From Stercorarius parasiticus (Eukaryota; Chordata; Aves; Charadriiformes; Stercorariidae), in NCBI GenBank assembly GCA_013396915.1, contig VWZL01001361.1, positions 1,448,740 through 1,512,739 on the forward strand: a stretch of 64,000 bases of DNA. The letters are read 5' to 3'. The position numbers and the translations under genes were made by a program. Below, piece by piece: positions 24,234-35,784 of this stretch. A model generated the notes under the pieces. That model was not told where the DNA came from. It ran no database searches and saw only the letters and a program-made list of their open reading frames with translations. Numbering within the stretch: position 1 is the first letter of the stretch; each line of letters opens with the position of its first letter.

Positions 24234-25900
24234 CGGGGAGCAAAAGGGGAAGACTGGAAGGAAAATGTATTTGGAAAGCAATAATGGAACAGCAAAGCAT
24301 GAGCCTCTGGCCTGAAGGGCTCACGAGAAACTGTCCTCAAGTCCATGTAAGGGGCAGAATATCTTAGCAAGCCTAGACTTGCTTGGTGCAGCGCTACTTA
24401 GGAGAACTAACTCAGTGGCATACTGCCTGTAGGGTGCCTGGGGTTGTTAGAAACATCTGCTGTCTGGGAGACATCCCCCCTCCCTCCCTCGTACGGGCTG
24501 GGGAGGGGAATTTCTTCTCACTGGCTGATTGAGAAGGGTTTTAATATATGACACTTCACTGGACTTCAGTCATCCTGCAGAGCAAAGGAGACTGTCCAGA
24601 TCTTTTAACACTGTGGTAAATCAGAAACAGGCAAATGATGCTGTGTGAGTATGTATGGACCCCAATGTTTTATATAGCGTTTTGATTCTTTGCTGTCTCC
24701 TCTGATTTCAGTTAAAGATTTTACACCCATCCACTAAAAATGAGAGTTGGGGTTTTTTTGTTCAGGAGTAGATTTTTCCAAACTCTGTTTATTCTTCTTT
24801 TGCCTGGAGGCATAGGGTCTCGGTGCTGTTACGGATGTTACAACCATCATAGAACTGAGCCACCTTTTTCCTCCCTTGTTATACCAAGCTGCTCTTAGTG
24901 TTTCCTCCTAACCATATTCATTATTTTTCCTCCCTCTGCCTCTTCCCATTACACCTGGAGTGTTGCTGTCTTTATGGTGCCTTCAGATGAGTTGTTCTAT
25001 TGAGACTTGGTGTTACTTCAGACTTGTGGCCGTACATGCCCGTGCAAGGGACCAGATGCCATGCTCTGCATCATGTTTTTGAGTCTCAGCTTACTGGAGC
25101 AAATCTGCTTTTATGTCTGTGAATTGCAGGAAAGGTCTTGATTGACACTTCTTGTTTCTAAACAACCATATCCTCCTGCTGCGTCTATCTCTGCTATGCT
25201 TGATGCAGAGTTACTTTCCGTAAGGTCACCTGCTTAAAGGAGGCAGCAGCTTAATGAATTGGAAGTACTGAGAAAAGTGCCATGGAGAATATTTTTTTTT
25301 CCTTATTCATCACATAAGAGGAAAGGCCGGTAGGGAGGCTAAGGTGCATTGTCTGAGCATCTTGCACAAGGTGGTTTTGGAACCCCTTCCTTATTTATTT
25401 GTTTGCATTTGCTTGTGTTATAATAGCTTTGGCAGTCTGTTGGTTTGTTCAAATAACACATTCGGTTATCTTAAACTCTTTTTAAAAGAAAATAGCTCAG
25501 AATTTTTAAGTATCAGGAAATAGCTTAAAAATTAATATTATGAATTGACAGGTATCTATAAATCTACTTTATGGGGCTGTTGTGTGTTGTGCTCAGTGAG
25601 AGATGCCCCTTTATTAATATTTCATGGCAGACAGTCCTTTTGATGGAGTTTCAGATAGAGCAAATCCAGCTGTGCCTTCGAATGCACGAGCAGAGCAAAT
25701 ACATTGTGTTAAGACGCTAACTGAACAAGAAAAACTTTTCTTAACCCACTTTGGCCCTATGGGGGAAATTAGAAACCTGTGCTCTTCTCCTGCATTCAGA
25801 AAACACATGTACCTATTTGAATACCTTATGGCAGCTCTCTGTTAATGGTCCTGTTTAATTATATTTGACACTTTATATATTAAAGCACTTTGATAATTCT
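24234..25900 (+). other. LRRC58: LRRC58 3' untranslated region
   Basis: Non-coding sequence after the stop codon with AT-rich and T-rich stretches. The first plausible end is the ATTAAA at 25879-25884, followed by the T-rich CTACTCTTTGTAAC. A later AATAAA at 27166-27171 could serve a longer isoform that would run through the minus-strand ORF region. Confidence 0.65.
25879..25884 (+). terminator. LRRC58: Candidate LRRC58 poly(A) signal (ATTAAA)
   Basis: The common variant hexamer followed by T/GT-rich sequence, about 1.65 kb after the stop codon. It is the strongest hexamer-plus-downstream combination I saw here, but it is motif-based only. Confidence 0.45.
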
Positions 25901-25924
25901 ACTCTTTGTAACTAGCCTTAGTGA

Positions 25925-26402
25925 TTTTTTTTTTTATTAGACTACAACTTTTCCTTTAATGTGACCAGAAGAACAAGGTCTGTGAAACTTTGTACGTTCC
26001 AGTCTGTCTCGGTGTGCAGGTTGAACTTCTTGCCATGCATTTCCTTGACAGCACTGCTCATTTGCCTCGTTTCCTTTGGAGAGAACTGGAATTTGAAAGA
26101 AATGATCTGGCTGTAAAATAGCACCCTATCTGTTATTAGTCGTTGCAACTTAGTCTGAAGATTCCCCACACGCACAGGTCCACAAGGAACTAAATTGTAT
26201 GTGCTTTGTGCCTTTCCAAATAACTGAATGTCACTTAAGCAAATTCTGTGAGGTTTGCTTGGGAAGAAGAACCTACAGATTTTGAGAGAAACAAACTGCA
26301 TGGTGTTGGTTAAATTGGGATCAGTGAGTGGCCTGTGTTGTGTTCTTCATCTCCTCTTTCAGATGCTTCTTCCTGTCCCAATTAAATATTGTCATACCAA
26401 TG
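25925..26402 (-). other. Minus-strand exon-like or retrocopy-like unit with oligo(A) end
   Basis: I do not recognise the product. Read on the minus strand, there is a good splice acceptor (TTTACTGTCCTTCAG, AG at 26404-26403). A frame then gives IGMTIFNWDRKKHLKEEM and ends NTTQATH with TGA at 26323-26321. A 119-codon ORF follows in another frame (ATG at 26301, TAG at 25944). AATAAA (25938-25933) overlaps the start of an 11-base A run (25935-25925). This could be the last exon of a small gene converging on LRRC58, or a retroposed mRNA copy. Chance is not excluded. Confidence 0.35.
25942..26301 (-). CDS. Hypothetical 119-codon minus-strand ORF
   Basis: The product is MQFVSLKICRFFF through YNLVPCGPVRVGNLQTKLQR to a C-terminus VLLVTLKEKL. 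It is balanced in composition, with no low complexity and no membrane segment or known motif. The frame is closed by a TGA about 16 codons upstream of the ATG. It may be part of a 3' UTR if the alternative frame above is the real one. It has no promoter or confirmed partner exon. Confidence 0.25.
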   Translation of the reverse strand: MQFVSLKICRFFFPSKPHRICLSDIQLFGKAQSTYNLVPCGPVRVGNLQTKLQRLITDRVLFYSQIISFKFQFSPKETRQMSSAVKEMHGKKFNLHTETDWNVQSFTDLVLLVTLKEKL

Positions 26403-29400
26403 CTGAAGGACAGTAAAGAAGTTGCACAGCCACAATTTTAAATTGACTGCGAGTGTAACAGTAGTGAGCAACTGAGTGATCTAGAGCTTGGCTCCTCTGC
26501 CAGTGAAAGTGAGCCAAACAAGTTGGGATCTCAAGATCATTTGAGCTCAGCGCCATGAGGTACCACCTTCCTTTCTTCTCTTTAGCAGCAGTTGTCTTGA
26601 AGTCATGCATTTTTTCACTTCACAAAGTCACATTTCACCATGGTTCCTGTTTGCACAGGAGCACCTCTGTGTGTGATGGGCTAAGACCAGTGGTGTCTGG
26701 TTCTAGTTTAGCTCCATCCTTAACTGCATTTTCTTTCCTAACTGAACAGGCATCCATTTTTGCCGCAATTCTAATAGGGCTGGGCTAATAGGCTAATCTT
26801 TTTTCACAGCTTCTTCACTGTAGCCAGGTGAAAGCTTGCCAGCTTATGCAGTTGATATCTCTATGCATTTTTAGACTTGATAAAATGTCTCTTAAAAAAT
26901 GATATGTATTCCCAAATATAGCTACCAAGTTCTATTTTTGCTGCTGGGCTTTAAAGAGCAATTCAAGTAAGTCAAAATTTAAAACAATCAAGGACTTGTA
27001 AGAAAAACAAATGGTTGGTTGGGTTTTTTTTTCCCCTTGGAGGTGGATTTGAGAGGACTAGGGATGCAGGTTTGTACTGGAGTGCCTGCAGTGCCTGTAC
27101 TGAGGCCCCTGGAGTCAAGTTTTTCAGCAATTGTTAGCCCCCAAAGTCTGGAAAATGTAGTGGGCAATAAAATAGGTAAGATGCAACTTGAAAATACACT
27201 GATGAATGGTAGGGACTAGTTCCTACCATCTTCTTCTCAGGGGTCCTGAGAAGTAGACAGTGGTTTTGCCAGCATTATAGCTCTTTTTGTCAGTTTTGAA
27301 TAGTGGATTTCAACTCCTACAGATGCGTCTCCGAGTGAAGTCTTCAGTCAGTGTTTTGGTATCAGTCCCCTTGTTGCTACAGCAGCCCAGCATGTTCAGC
27401 TTTTGAAACTGTTCTTAAGCCGAGACACAAGTGTGTGAAGCAAAGTTGTTCATTCCCTCTTCCCCGCAGGGCCCGGGGCCCTGGCCGCATTCATCCTCTG
27501 CTCCGCCATCTCTCTGCCAAGGGGAGCTGCTGGTGCCTTTCTGAATGCAGGTACTTAATGTGAACAGTGGGGTCGTGTTAAAAAGAGGCAAAATATCAAT
27601 TTGACTGGAAGCAACTTACACAGTTGCCAATTCTTTTATGTTTCTCTTTCTTTAATAAGAGGTGAGACTTGAGGAAGTCAGTAATGAATATTTAAACATA
27701 TTCTGAAGTGGCCAGATGCAGTTTTTCATGGGCTTCTGTCCTGGTCATTTTAAGTCTTTGAAATCTTGTGTTGAATTATAATGGGAGTGGGGGGGAGGGA
27801 GGGGAGAACCAGCTCCTTTTGGTTCCTTACTCTTGTTGGCAATAATGAATGGAAGGAATTTAATCCAATGAAAGTAATGAAACTTAATCCCTGCAACGTG
27901 TCTTTGTTACAGAGTTCAAAGAACTATTTTAATGCATCTTATTCACACCATGCCCTCCCTCCCCAGATGAAGATACTTCAAATAGACTACTTCAGAATGC
28001 ACACTAATACAGCAGTAACTGTATCTTGGAAACCTTTCTATTGATTATTTCATTTGCCTGCCTGACTAGAGGAATGATCTTTTACTGACCTGAACATTAA
28101 GGGTAGAAAGGGTTCTCGTCCAGCCTTCTTGTTGAATTTTTATCACGAGCATTTGTTCTAGGAAGTCTTAAAGTGCCTTATGTTTTTTTAAAAGTGTATT
28201 TTGCTAGAAATGTATGAATGTAGAATATCTCTAACAGTATTTCATTATGAGCTGTAAAACAAATTGCGAACACTAAACCAAAAATATTATTTATACAGTT
28301 GTCTGTCCATTATTTGCCGGCATCTTGATTCTGGTATTGCCACAGGCAGAACCCTTGTAGAATTGTGAACGTTAAAAATGGAGCTATACGTGGTCAGGGA
28401 ACAGATGAGATTTGATCTGTGCTCTGTAAAACCAAGAGCAGGTGAGACTTCCAGAGGGACTGCTGAAACTCTTGGGTTTTGGGGCCCACTTGTGACAGAC
28501 CAGCGCGTATTACAGACCAAACCCTGTTTTACTTCTGGTATAGTGTTGCAGAAATTTGCTCCACAGTTTAAAGGTAGAAGTAACTCATAGGCAAGATAAA
28601 TATACGAACAAGAGAAAGCAGCGTCATGGTGGAGTTTTCCAGCAATACGAAACAACAGTTCTAACCTTCTTGAATTGTTTCCTTCTTAACATGCTAACCC
28701 TGAAACCTGTAAATGACTTTTTGAGTGTTAATTTTCTGATTGTGTTAACTGGCTAATGTGTTCCCATTTCTTGTGTTTCCTCCTGCATCCTGAAGAGTTT
28801 TTGTGATCTATTGCCAAAACACTTCAGATCCTGCCGTGCAATTACCAGTTGTCAGTGCAGAAATATGGTGTATTGGAAAATGGGACAGTGGGAAACAAGA
28901 ATTACTTGATATTAACTTCATCAGGAACTATTTCAGAGATGGTTCCACTTCATATGCAATGAAAAACCTCTCAAATTATGCAGCAGCCCCATTTCAAATA
29001 ATATAAAATACTGAGGAATGCAGTGACCTTGCCTGTAATAACCAGGCTGAGAATATTCTTGCCTCTCTTTGTTAACTAATATAGAGATAGCTTTTTCTGT
29101 GTCACCTTAATGCCTTTCTTACATTTGAAAACAAAATCATAGAAGTGCTGGTTCAAAGGAACCTCTGGCGGTCTCTTGTCCAGCCTCTTCATTTAAGCAG
29201 GACTATTGCCAGCACTAGTTTAGGTCCCTGTGGGTTTGTCTAGCTGAGTCTTAGAAACCTCCAAGGTTGAAGAGTCCCCAATCTCTCTGCCTCTGGTGCT
29301 ATAATCTCCTCCTAGTGCAAAAGTCTCTCCAGATGTCCGACATCTTCCTGACATTAGTTGCCCATCTTCTAATCTCTAGGAGCAAATCTTGGCTCTCAAA

Positions 29401-32400
29401 CTTTCTTCTCTGCTTTTAGCACTAATGCAATGAGAAGACTAAATGAAACATGAGTTACATCGATGCCTGAAGCAGATGCTTGGAATGCCAAATCGACATT
29501 TTAGGCTCATGCAGAATTGCACAGATCAGAGGAAGCATTATGTCGATGCTTTGGAAGCGTTCTTGATAAAGTAGAGCTATAAGTTTCCTGCTCAGATGGG
29601 CTGCCTTAGGTGATCAAGACAGCTAGAGCTGAATGTATGCACCTTTTCCTCTGCACCAAGGTTGTGAGTTGCAGTTGCCAAGCATTTAAAAAGATTATTG
29701 GAAGAAAGTTAGTCCTAGTGCTACATTGAAGAAGGCCAGGGCCATCTGCACCCTTAGTCATAGCCTGGAGATGGCATGCCGTGTCCAAGCGTCTCTTCCC
29801 TTTCCAATAGCCGCTGTTCTACGGTGGCTTATTGGAGGAGGGTTGAGAGCATGTGTTCTTGTACTAGAGTTTCTTGTGGTCTCCTCTCAGCAGTTAGCAA
29901 AGTGGAGAGTTTTGACAAGGAGATTGAACAGCAGCCAAGGTCCTTTTAGGATGGAGGGGAAGGTAATCCATAGCAGAGCCCAAGTCCTGCTTCCAACCGG
30001 CCTTCTGTGGCGAGACGAGGGTGCAGCTCGTCTGGTGTCAGTTCAAGGACTGGCCAGCCCAGGACCCTTCTCTTTGTCCTGGCCTGGGACTTACTGGTGG
30101 CAGCTCTTCAGAGCTTTGTCCAAACGCCCTGTCTGTAACCCCTTCTTGACTCTGAGGAAAAAGCAGGACCTGAATTCAGTACTGATTAGCAAAGCTGTGT
30201 GTTTATCCTAAACATTACGCTTTGATCAGCGTGTCAAAGCCCCGCAGGGCTGGCTGCCATTTGCACATCCCCGAAGATTATTGCTGGTGTGTTGGCAAAT
30301 GAATGATTTCACCAAGCTGCATCGTTGCTTGTGTAAGGGAAGGAGGGAGTGTTACAAGGTCCTTGCCTGTGCTGTGACGGGGATGCTGATAAACTGGTAA
30401 GTTGGGAGGACAAACAAATCTTTCATCTGGATGATAGTTTGGGTGGGGGCATGGGGTCACAAGCTGAAGCCCAGCAGGTCGGCGTGTCACCCTTTACCTC
30501 AGCAAGGACACAAACATCTACTGCTGGTGAAAGGACCTGTATGAAAGGCGCAGGATTGTTTTGTTTGGGGGTTGGCCCTGAAAGAGTAAATTTCAGCCTT
30601 AGGGCTTTGAAAACAGATAGGAAAGGAAAATGCCATTGTGGGAAAAATGTGTTTCCATAATTCCTGGGGGTCCTGGCATCCATAGTAAAAGTGGATTTAT
30701 AACAAACGTGCATAATATTGAGCAAATGTCCTTTGTACCAGACAACATTATGTGGTTGCTCTCCAAAGCCTTGCTTTGCAAATGCTGTTTTATTAACTCT
30801 GGGGAGGGCAGCCCCATTGTTCCTCAAGAACGGGAGCCATGTGGTTGGTGTAGATGACTTCATGGATTCTGCTTGTGAGCAGGATGACACTGAACAAGTC
30901 TTCACCAAGCTGGCAGGTCATGGGAACGGGAGGAGCGTGGATGCAGAGCTGGACACTAGAAGTAAGGGATGTTATATTTCCCTTAAGCCCTCTGCTTCAG
31001 ACACGCCGGGTGGTTTTTTGGAGGTGGGAGAGGTCTGGCCTTTGGAGAAACATCCTTTGCATCGGGTAAACAGGTCACTGCAACTCTCGTACCTCCTTGG
31101 CAGAGGATCCCTCCGAGCTGTCCTTTGTTTCCCTGTGCGTTGCCCTGCTCTCGGTCGGGGGGGCCTGCAGGGCTCCCTGAACTCACCCCCCTGCTCTTAA
31201 AACCTCCCCGCAGGCGGAGGGGGCTGCTGAAAGCACCAGCTGAACCCAGCGCTTTGTTTCTGTTGTGCGTAGCCCTGCTGAAAGGGACTTGCTGGAAGAT
31301 TTTAAAACGTCCTTTGCATTTATATAACCAAACACCCTTTATAATCTAAATCAGACCTGAGTGGTTCACAGCAGCGGTTTTTATCTTCAAATAAACACTG
31401 CAGTGGGTTTTCCAAAGTTGGGTTCCCTAGTTACTCTCTGCAGATATTTGGAGTTAAATTGCATCTTTTTGTTTGTTTTTCTTTCTTTCTTTAAAGCAGT
31501 CCTGAGTCTTCTACTGAGAGATATAATCATAAAAGGCCTTGCAAAAAACCCCATGTGACTGGGCTCGTCGAAACACGTTTTGAAACGGTCCAGGAATGTC
31601 TGAAACTTTATGTTGGTCTTTCACAACTTGCAGCCCCATCTGGCTGCCTTGCACTTTGAAAACCTGTTCAGAGATGACTCTTTGCTATGGTTTGTAGGGA
31701 AAGCCCACCCCGAAAGCTGGGGCACCTGGCCACGGCTCATCCCTGGTCCCAAGCACAGCCCTCCAAGCATCCTGCCTCGAAACACCTTGTAGTGCTTCTA
31801 GGAAAGCAAATTTTCTTTGGTGTGTATGTGGAGGGGAGAAATATGGCCTCAGGAGGCAAAGAAACTTCCCTTGATCGAAGGGTGCCAGCTGGCATATGCC
31901 AGGCTTGTCACGGCAGGAGGTATTTCCATCCCTGCACCCTGAGGCTCCACGACTGTGGGCCGCAAGGAAGAAAACTGCTGTGGAGTGTGTCCAGGAGCAT
32001 CTCATTCACTTCTCCATCTCTTGATAAAGGGCTGTGGGCGTCTTGCCCTATTAGTGTTTAAAAGTATGTGTCTGCTCTGCTTTACTGCTATAAATTTGGC
32101 CTGCATTAATAGTGGCTGGCAAAGCCCTGACGTGGTGTATTCCCGCTCCCGTGTTCCCCACTTCAAGCAGGGGATTGTGGCTAGTGAATTCCCCCCGGGA
32201 AAAGAGGGCAAAGGCAGGCAGGGCGTCTCCCAGGGCCAGCGTGTTCCCGCGGCAAGGAGGAGCCTGAGCTTGTGCTTGTTTACCTGCACCAGTTGCACGT
32301 AAATGCCCCTGTGCAATGCCGTCTGCAGGGGATTAGTGGGGCTTGTCTTCCATCAACAGCATGGAAAAATGCATGTGCAATGTGCGAGGGGAAGGGGAGC

Positions 32401-34888
32401 TGCTGTAATGACTGCTGATGGTGTGGGTGGCTGTCCCAAAAACAAGCTCTCCTGAGAGCTGGCCGGGCTGCTGGCGAGGATGTTCAAAGCACACGTCCCT
32501 TCGTGGTCCGGTGGAGGCACAGCCCTGGCTGAGCAGTGCACACAAAAATGAGAGGCTCATGCGAGGTGTCTCCTAGGCTTAGGAAATGGCAGGTGCCTTT
32601 GCCATTATGCAGTTGAGCTTTTGCATCCAAAAGGTCATTTCTCTTGAAGAAAGAGGTTCTCCAGCAGCTGCATCCTTCTGCTCTGGGTTGTCACGGGGGC
32701 TCTGCTCCCACCATTGCAGATCTGCCCCTCCGAGGGGTCTTTGATAAGCGTATTGGAAACGGATGGCGAAAGTGTCACTGCTGTGTCATGCTGACAGTTA
32801 CCTAAGTTTTGAGGTGGGTTCCTCTTATGGTCAAAGGAACATACACCCCAGGGTAATTCTTCAAACCTGGTACCATCTTCCAAACCAAGGGTCTCCCGAC
32901 AGAGAACACCTTCCAAATAGTACAATGCAAGGGGGTGATCTGTGCCATTCATAACGGGGTCCGAAGGTAGGTTCTGTAATGGGCGAGTGAGGAGGGTACA
33001 TCCTCTTTAATGGGATTTTCTGAACTCCAGTTCCTCTTTAGACAAGCTGTAGCTTTTCTGAATTTATGAATCCTGAATTTATGGCATATGCCTTCTATAC
33101 CATCCCATACATCACAAGTGTCTAGTGAGGGTAAGTCTCGCCTGATGCTTTTTTTAAACCACCATAGTGTTGTCCCCAGATTTCTGGAGACAAAGGTGAA
33201 GCCTAACAATACTTTGACATGACAAAATGAGGCGTATCTGCTCTGGTCAGACATTACTTAAATAGCAATGGTGGTGTGATACAGGGCCTATGGACAGAGG
33301 CAGAATGTACTTCATCATGTATAAAGGAAACAGATGTTGCTTTTTCCATGGATAGGGATGTAGCAAGTTAGAAATATGGAAATATGCCTCACAAATAGTT
33401 ATTTGATCATATTAATCATATTATATTTGTCATATTAATGCACTGACAGATGAATCCTCCAGTAATATCTGGGATCATGAGGAGGTTCGTGGTAATCCTG
33501 ACCCAGAAAATCCTTAAGATGATAGCTGGTTCGTCACCAATGGGAAACCTTTTCATCTTTCCAAAGACTCTACAGACAACTGTAACAGCTGTAGTCCTGG
33601 TTCAGGCAACCAGAGGAGGTGGGCATGGGTCCACGGTAACTTTGTTCATGCCATACATTAATTTCTGAAGTCCAGAGTAATAGCCTGGCAACAGAAAGGC
33701 TGAAACAGCATTTGAAAAGACTCTTCCAGTCCTCTTTTGCTACTGCTCCTGGTGCCAGGATAGTGTATTTTCCCAAGCCTCCTTCCCAGAAACCTGGTAC
33801 ACTCTTGGGTTTAATTAACCATCGCAGAGGCCGAGTCAGTGTTTTACGAGAAGACATCAATGCTGGCACTCCTCATTAGAGTGATAAAAAAGTCCTCCAT
33901 TGCCCATATTTTCTCCTCATGGGAACATCCCCAAACATCACAGATCTGAGAGATTTCCACCTGACTCTTGAATTTTACATGGTAAGCCCAACCATTTCAG
34001 CAATAACTTTCTCTTCTCCTCTCCCCTTTCCTTTTACAGAAACAACCTTTCCAAGCTTGAAAGTCCTGTTGCTTTTGTCTTGAACCTTTTTCATAATTCT
34101 CTAGGGTGAAAAAAGCTGACAAATGTATTGTCTTCATGATCTTTTATCCAGTAAGAAGTGTCTTCTCTATGCAAATTTCATTGGTAAACATCTAGTCATA
34201 AACTTTTTCAAAGGCACCTTTTTTTTTCTCTCTCCTTTTTTTTTTCCAAATAAAGAAAGGTGTGTTTCTCATATTTTTAAAGCAGCCCACGATGAATAGC
34301 TTTCAAAACCTTCAGAGAGACTGAGGAGTTCATAACATAAGGGCTGGTGCACGTAGCCCTATGAAGTCTGTGATTATAACTCTTTTAAATGACAGCAAGC
34401 AAAAACTGTTGTGGGTTGTAAAATATTTTCCCATCTCAGTTTCTAAAGTTCGAGTAAAGCAATCTGTAGTCGTTGCTTCAAGTTTCTTAGTAGCAACAAA
34501 GCGGTGAGCTTATTTATCAAAGTGCTTCAAAGCTTAGTTAAAAACTCTGTACTGGAGATCCGTGATTTTTGAGGTACGTGTCCTTGACTCAAAATAACTT
34601 TAAAGGCCATAGAAAATCTATCATATGTCTTTTATATGGGCATCGATCTAAATACGTCCACATAAAGGATAAGATGCACTTGTTGTTAAATCAGGTGCTG
34701 CGCATCCAGAAAGCTGATGCAAAGCTGCATTTGAAACAATACTTCTGTTTCTTCTAAAATATATTTGTTCTGGCTTTTACAAAGAGTAAGAAGCCATTGC
34801 TTCCTTGCATGCCAGGCTTACATTTACCTTGTTGTGTCTCAGTCATCACTTCTTGTTCTTGCTCCGCTTTCTGTGTTGCCTTCAGCTG
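26403..34888. other. LRRC58-GPR156 spacer, first part
   Basis: No gene is recognised. It contains an old CR1 fragment (29131-29400), an AATAAA at 27166-27171 and T-rich runs near 34221-34248. ORFs of up to about 160 codons (29726-30211, 30423-30908, 30718-31200) overlap on both strands and match nothing I know. Confidence 0.7.
29131..29400 (-). mobile_element. Old, diverged CR1 LINE fragment
   Basis: It begins with AATCATAGAAGTGCTGGTTC, the reverse complement of a CR1 3' end. Recognisable antisense CR1 phrases follow (TTGTCCAGCCTCTTC, GAAACCTCCAAGG, CTAATCTCTAGGAGC). It is much more diverged than the copy at 34889. Confidence 0.65.
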
Positions 34889-35784
34889 AATCATAGACTC
34901 ATAGAATAGTTTGGGTTGGAAAGGACCTTTAAAAGTCATCTAGTCCAACCCCCCTGCAATGAGCAGGGACCTGTTTCAATAGGCCAGGTTGCTCAGAGCC
35001 CCGTCTGACCTGACCTTGAATGTTCCCAGGGATGGGGCATCCACAACTTTTCTGGGCAACCTGGTCCAGTGTTTCACCACCCTCATTGTAAAAAATTTCT
35101 TCCTTATATCTAGTCTAAATTTACCCTCTTTTAGTTTAAAACCATTACCCCTTGTCCTGTTGCAACAGGCCCTGCTAAAAAGTTTGTCCCCATCTTTCTT
35201 ATAAGCCCCCTTTAAGTATTGAAAGGTCACACTAAGGTGTTCCCGCAGCCTTCTCTTCTCCAGGCTGAACAACCCCAACTCTCTCCGCCTGTCCTCATAG
35301 GAGAGGTACTCCATCCCTCTGATCATCTTTGTGGCCCTCCTCTGGACCCATTCCAACAGGTCCATGTCCTTCTTGTGCTGAGGGCTCCAGAGCTGGATGC
35401 AGTATTCTAGGTGGGGTCTCACCAGAGCAGAGTAGAGGAGCAGAATCACCTCCCTCGACCTGCTGGCCACGCTTCTTTTGATGCAGCCCAGGATATGGCT
35501 GGCCTTCTGGGCTGCAAGCGCACATTGGCAGCTCATGTCCCACTTTTCATCCACCTGTACCTGCCAGTGCTTCTCAGCAGAGCTACTCTCAGTCCCTTCA
35601 TCCCCCAGCCTGTAGTGATACTGGAGGTTGTCCGGACCCAGGTGCAGAAACCTGCACTTGGCCTTGTTAAACTTCATACCATTCACATGGGCCCACCTCT
35701 CTAGCTCATCCAGGTCCCTCTGGATGGCATCCCATCCCTCAGGCATGTCAACTGCATCACTCAGCCTGGTATCAGCAGATGAAC
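34889..35784 (-). mobile_element. CR1 LINE, 5'-truncated, with open reverse-transcriptase C-terminal frame
   Basis: On the minus strand, a continuous 256-codon frame (35746-34976) encodes the C-terminal part of the CR1 ORF2 product. Typical phrases are [61 protein letters not shown] and [15 protein letters not shown]. The copy starts just after the position of the catalytic YADD motif (residual [14 protein letters not shown]), so it cannot make an active enzyme. The 3' end carries the CR1-type repeated ATGAGTCTATGATT-like terminus. The uninterrupted frame suggests a fairly young insertion. Confidence 0.92.
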
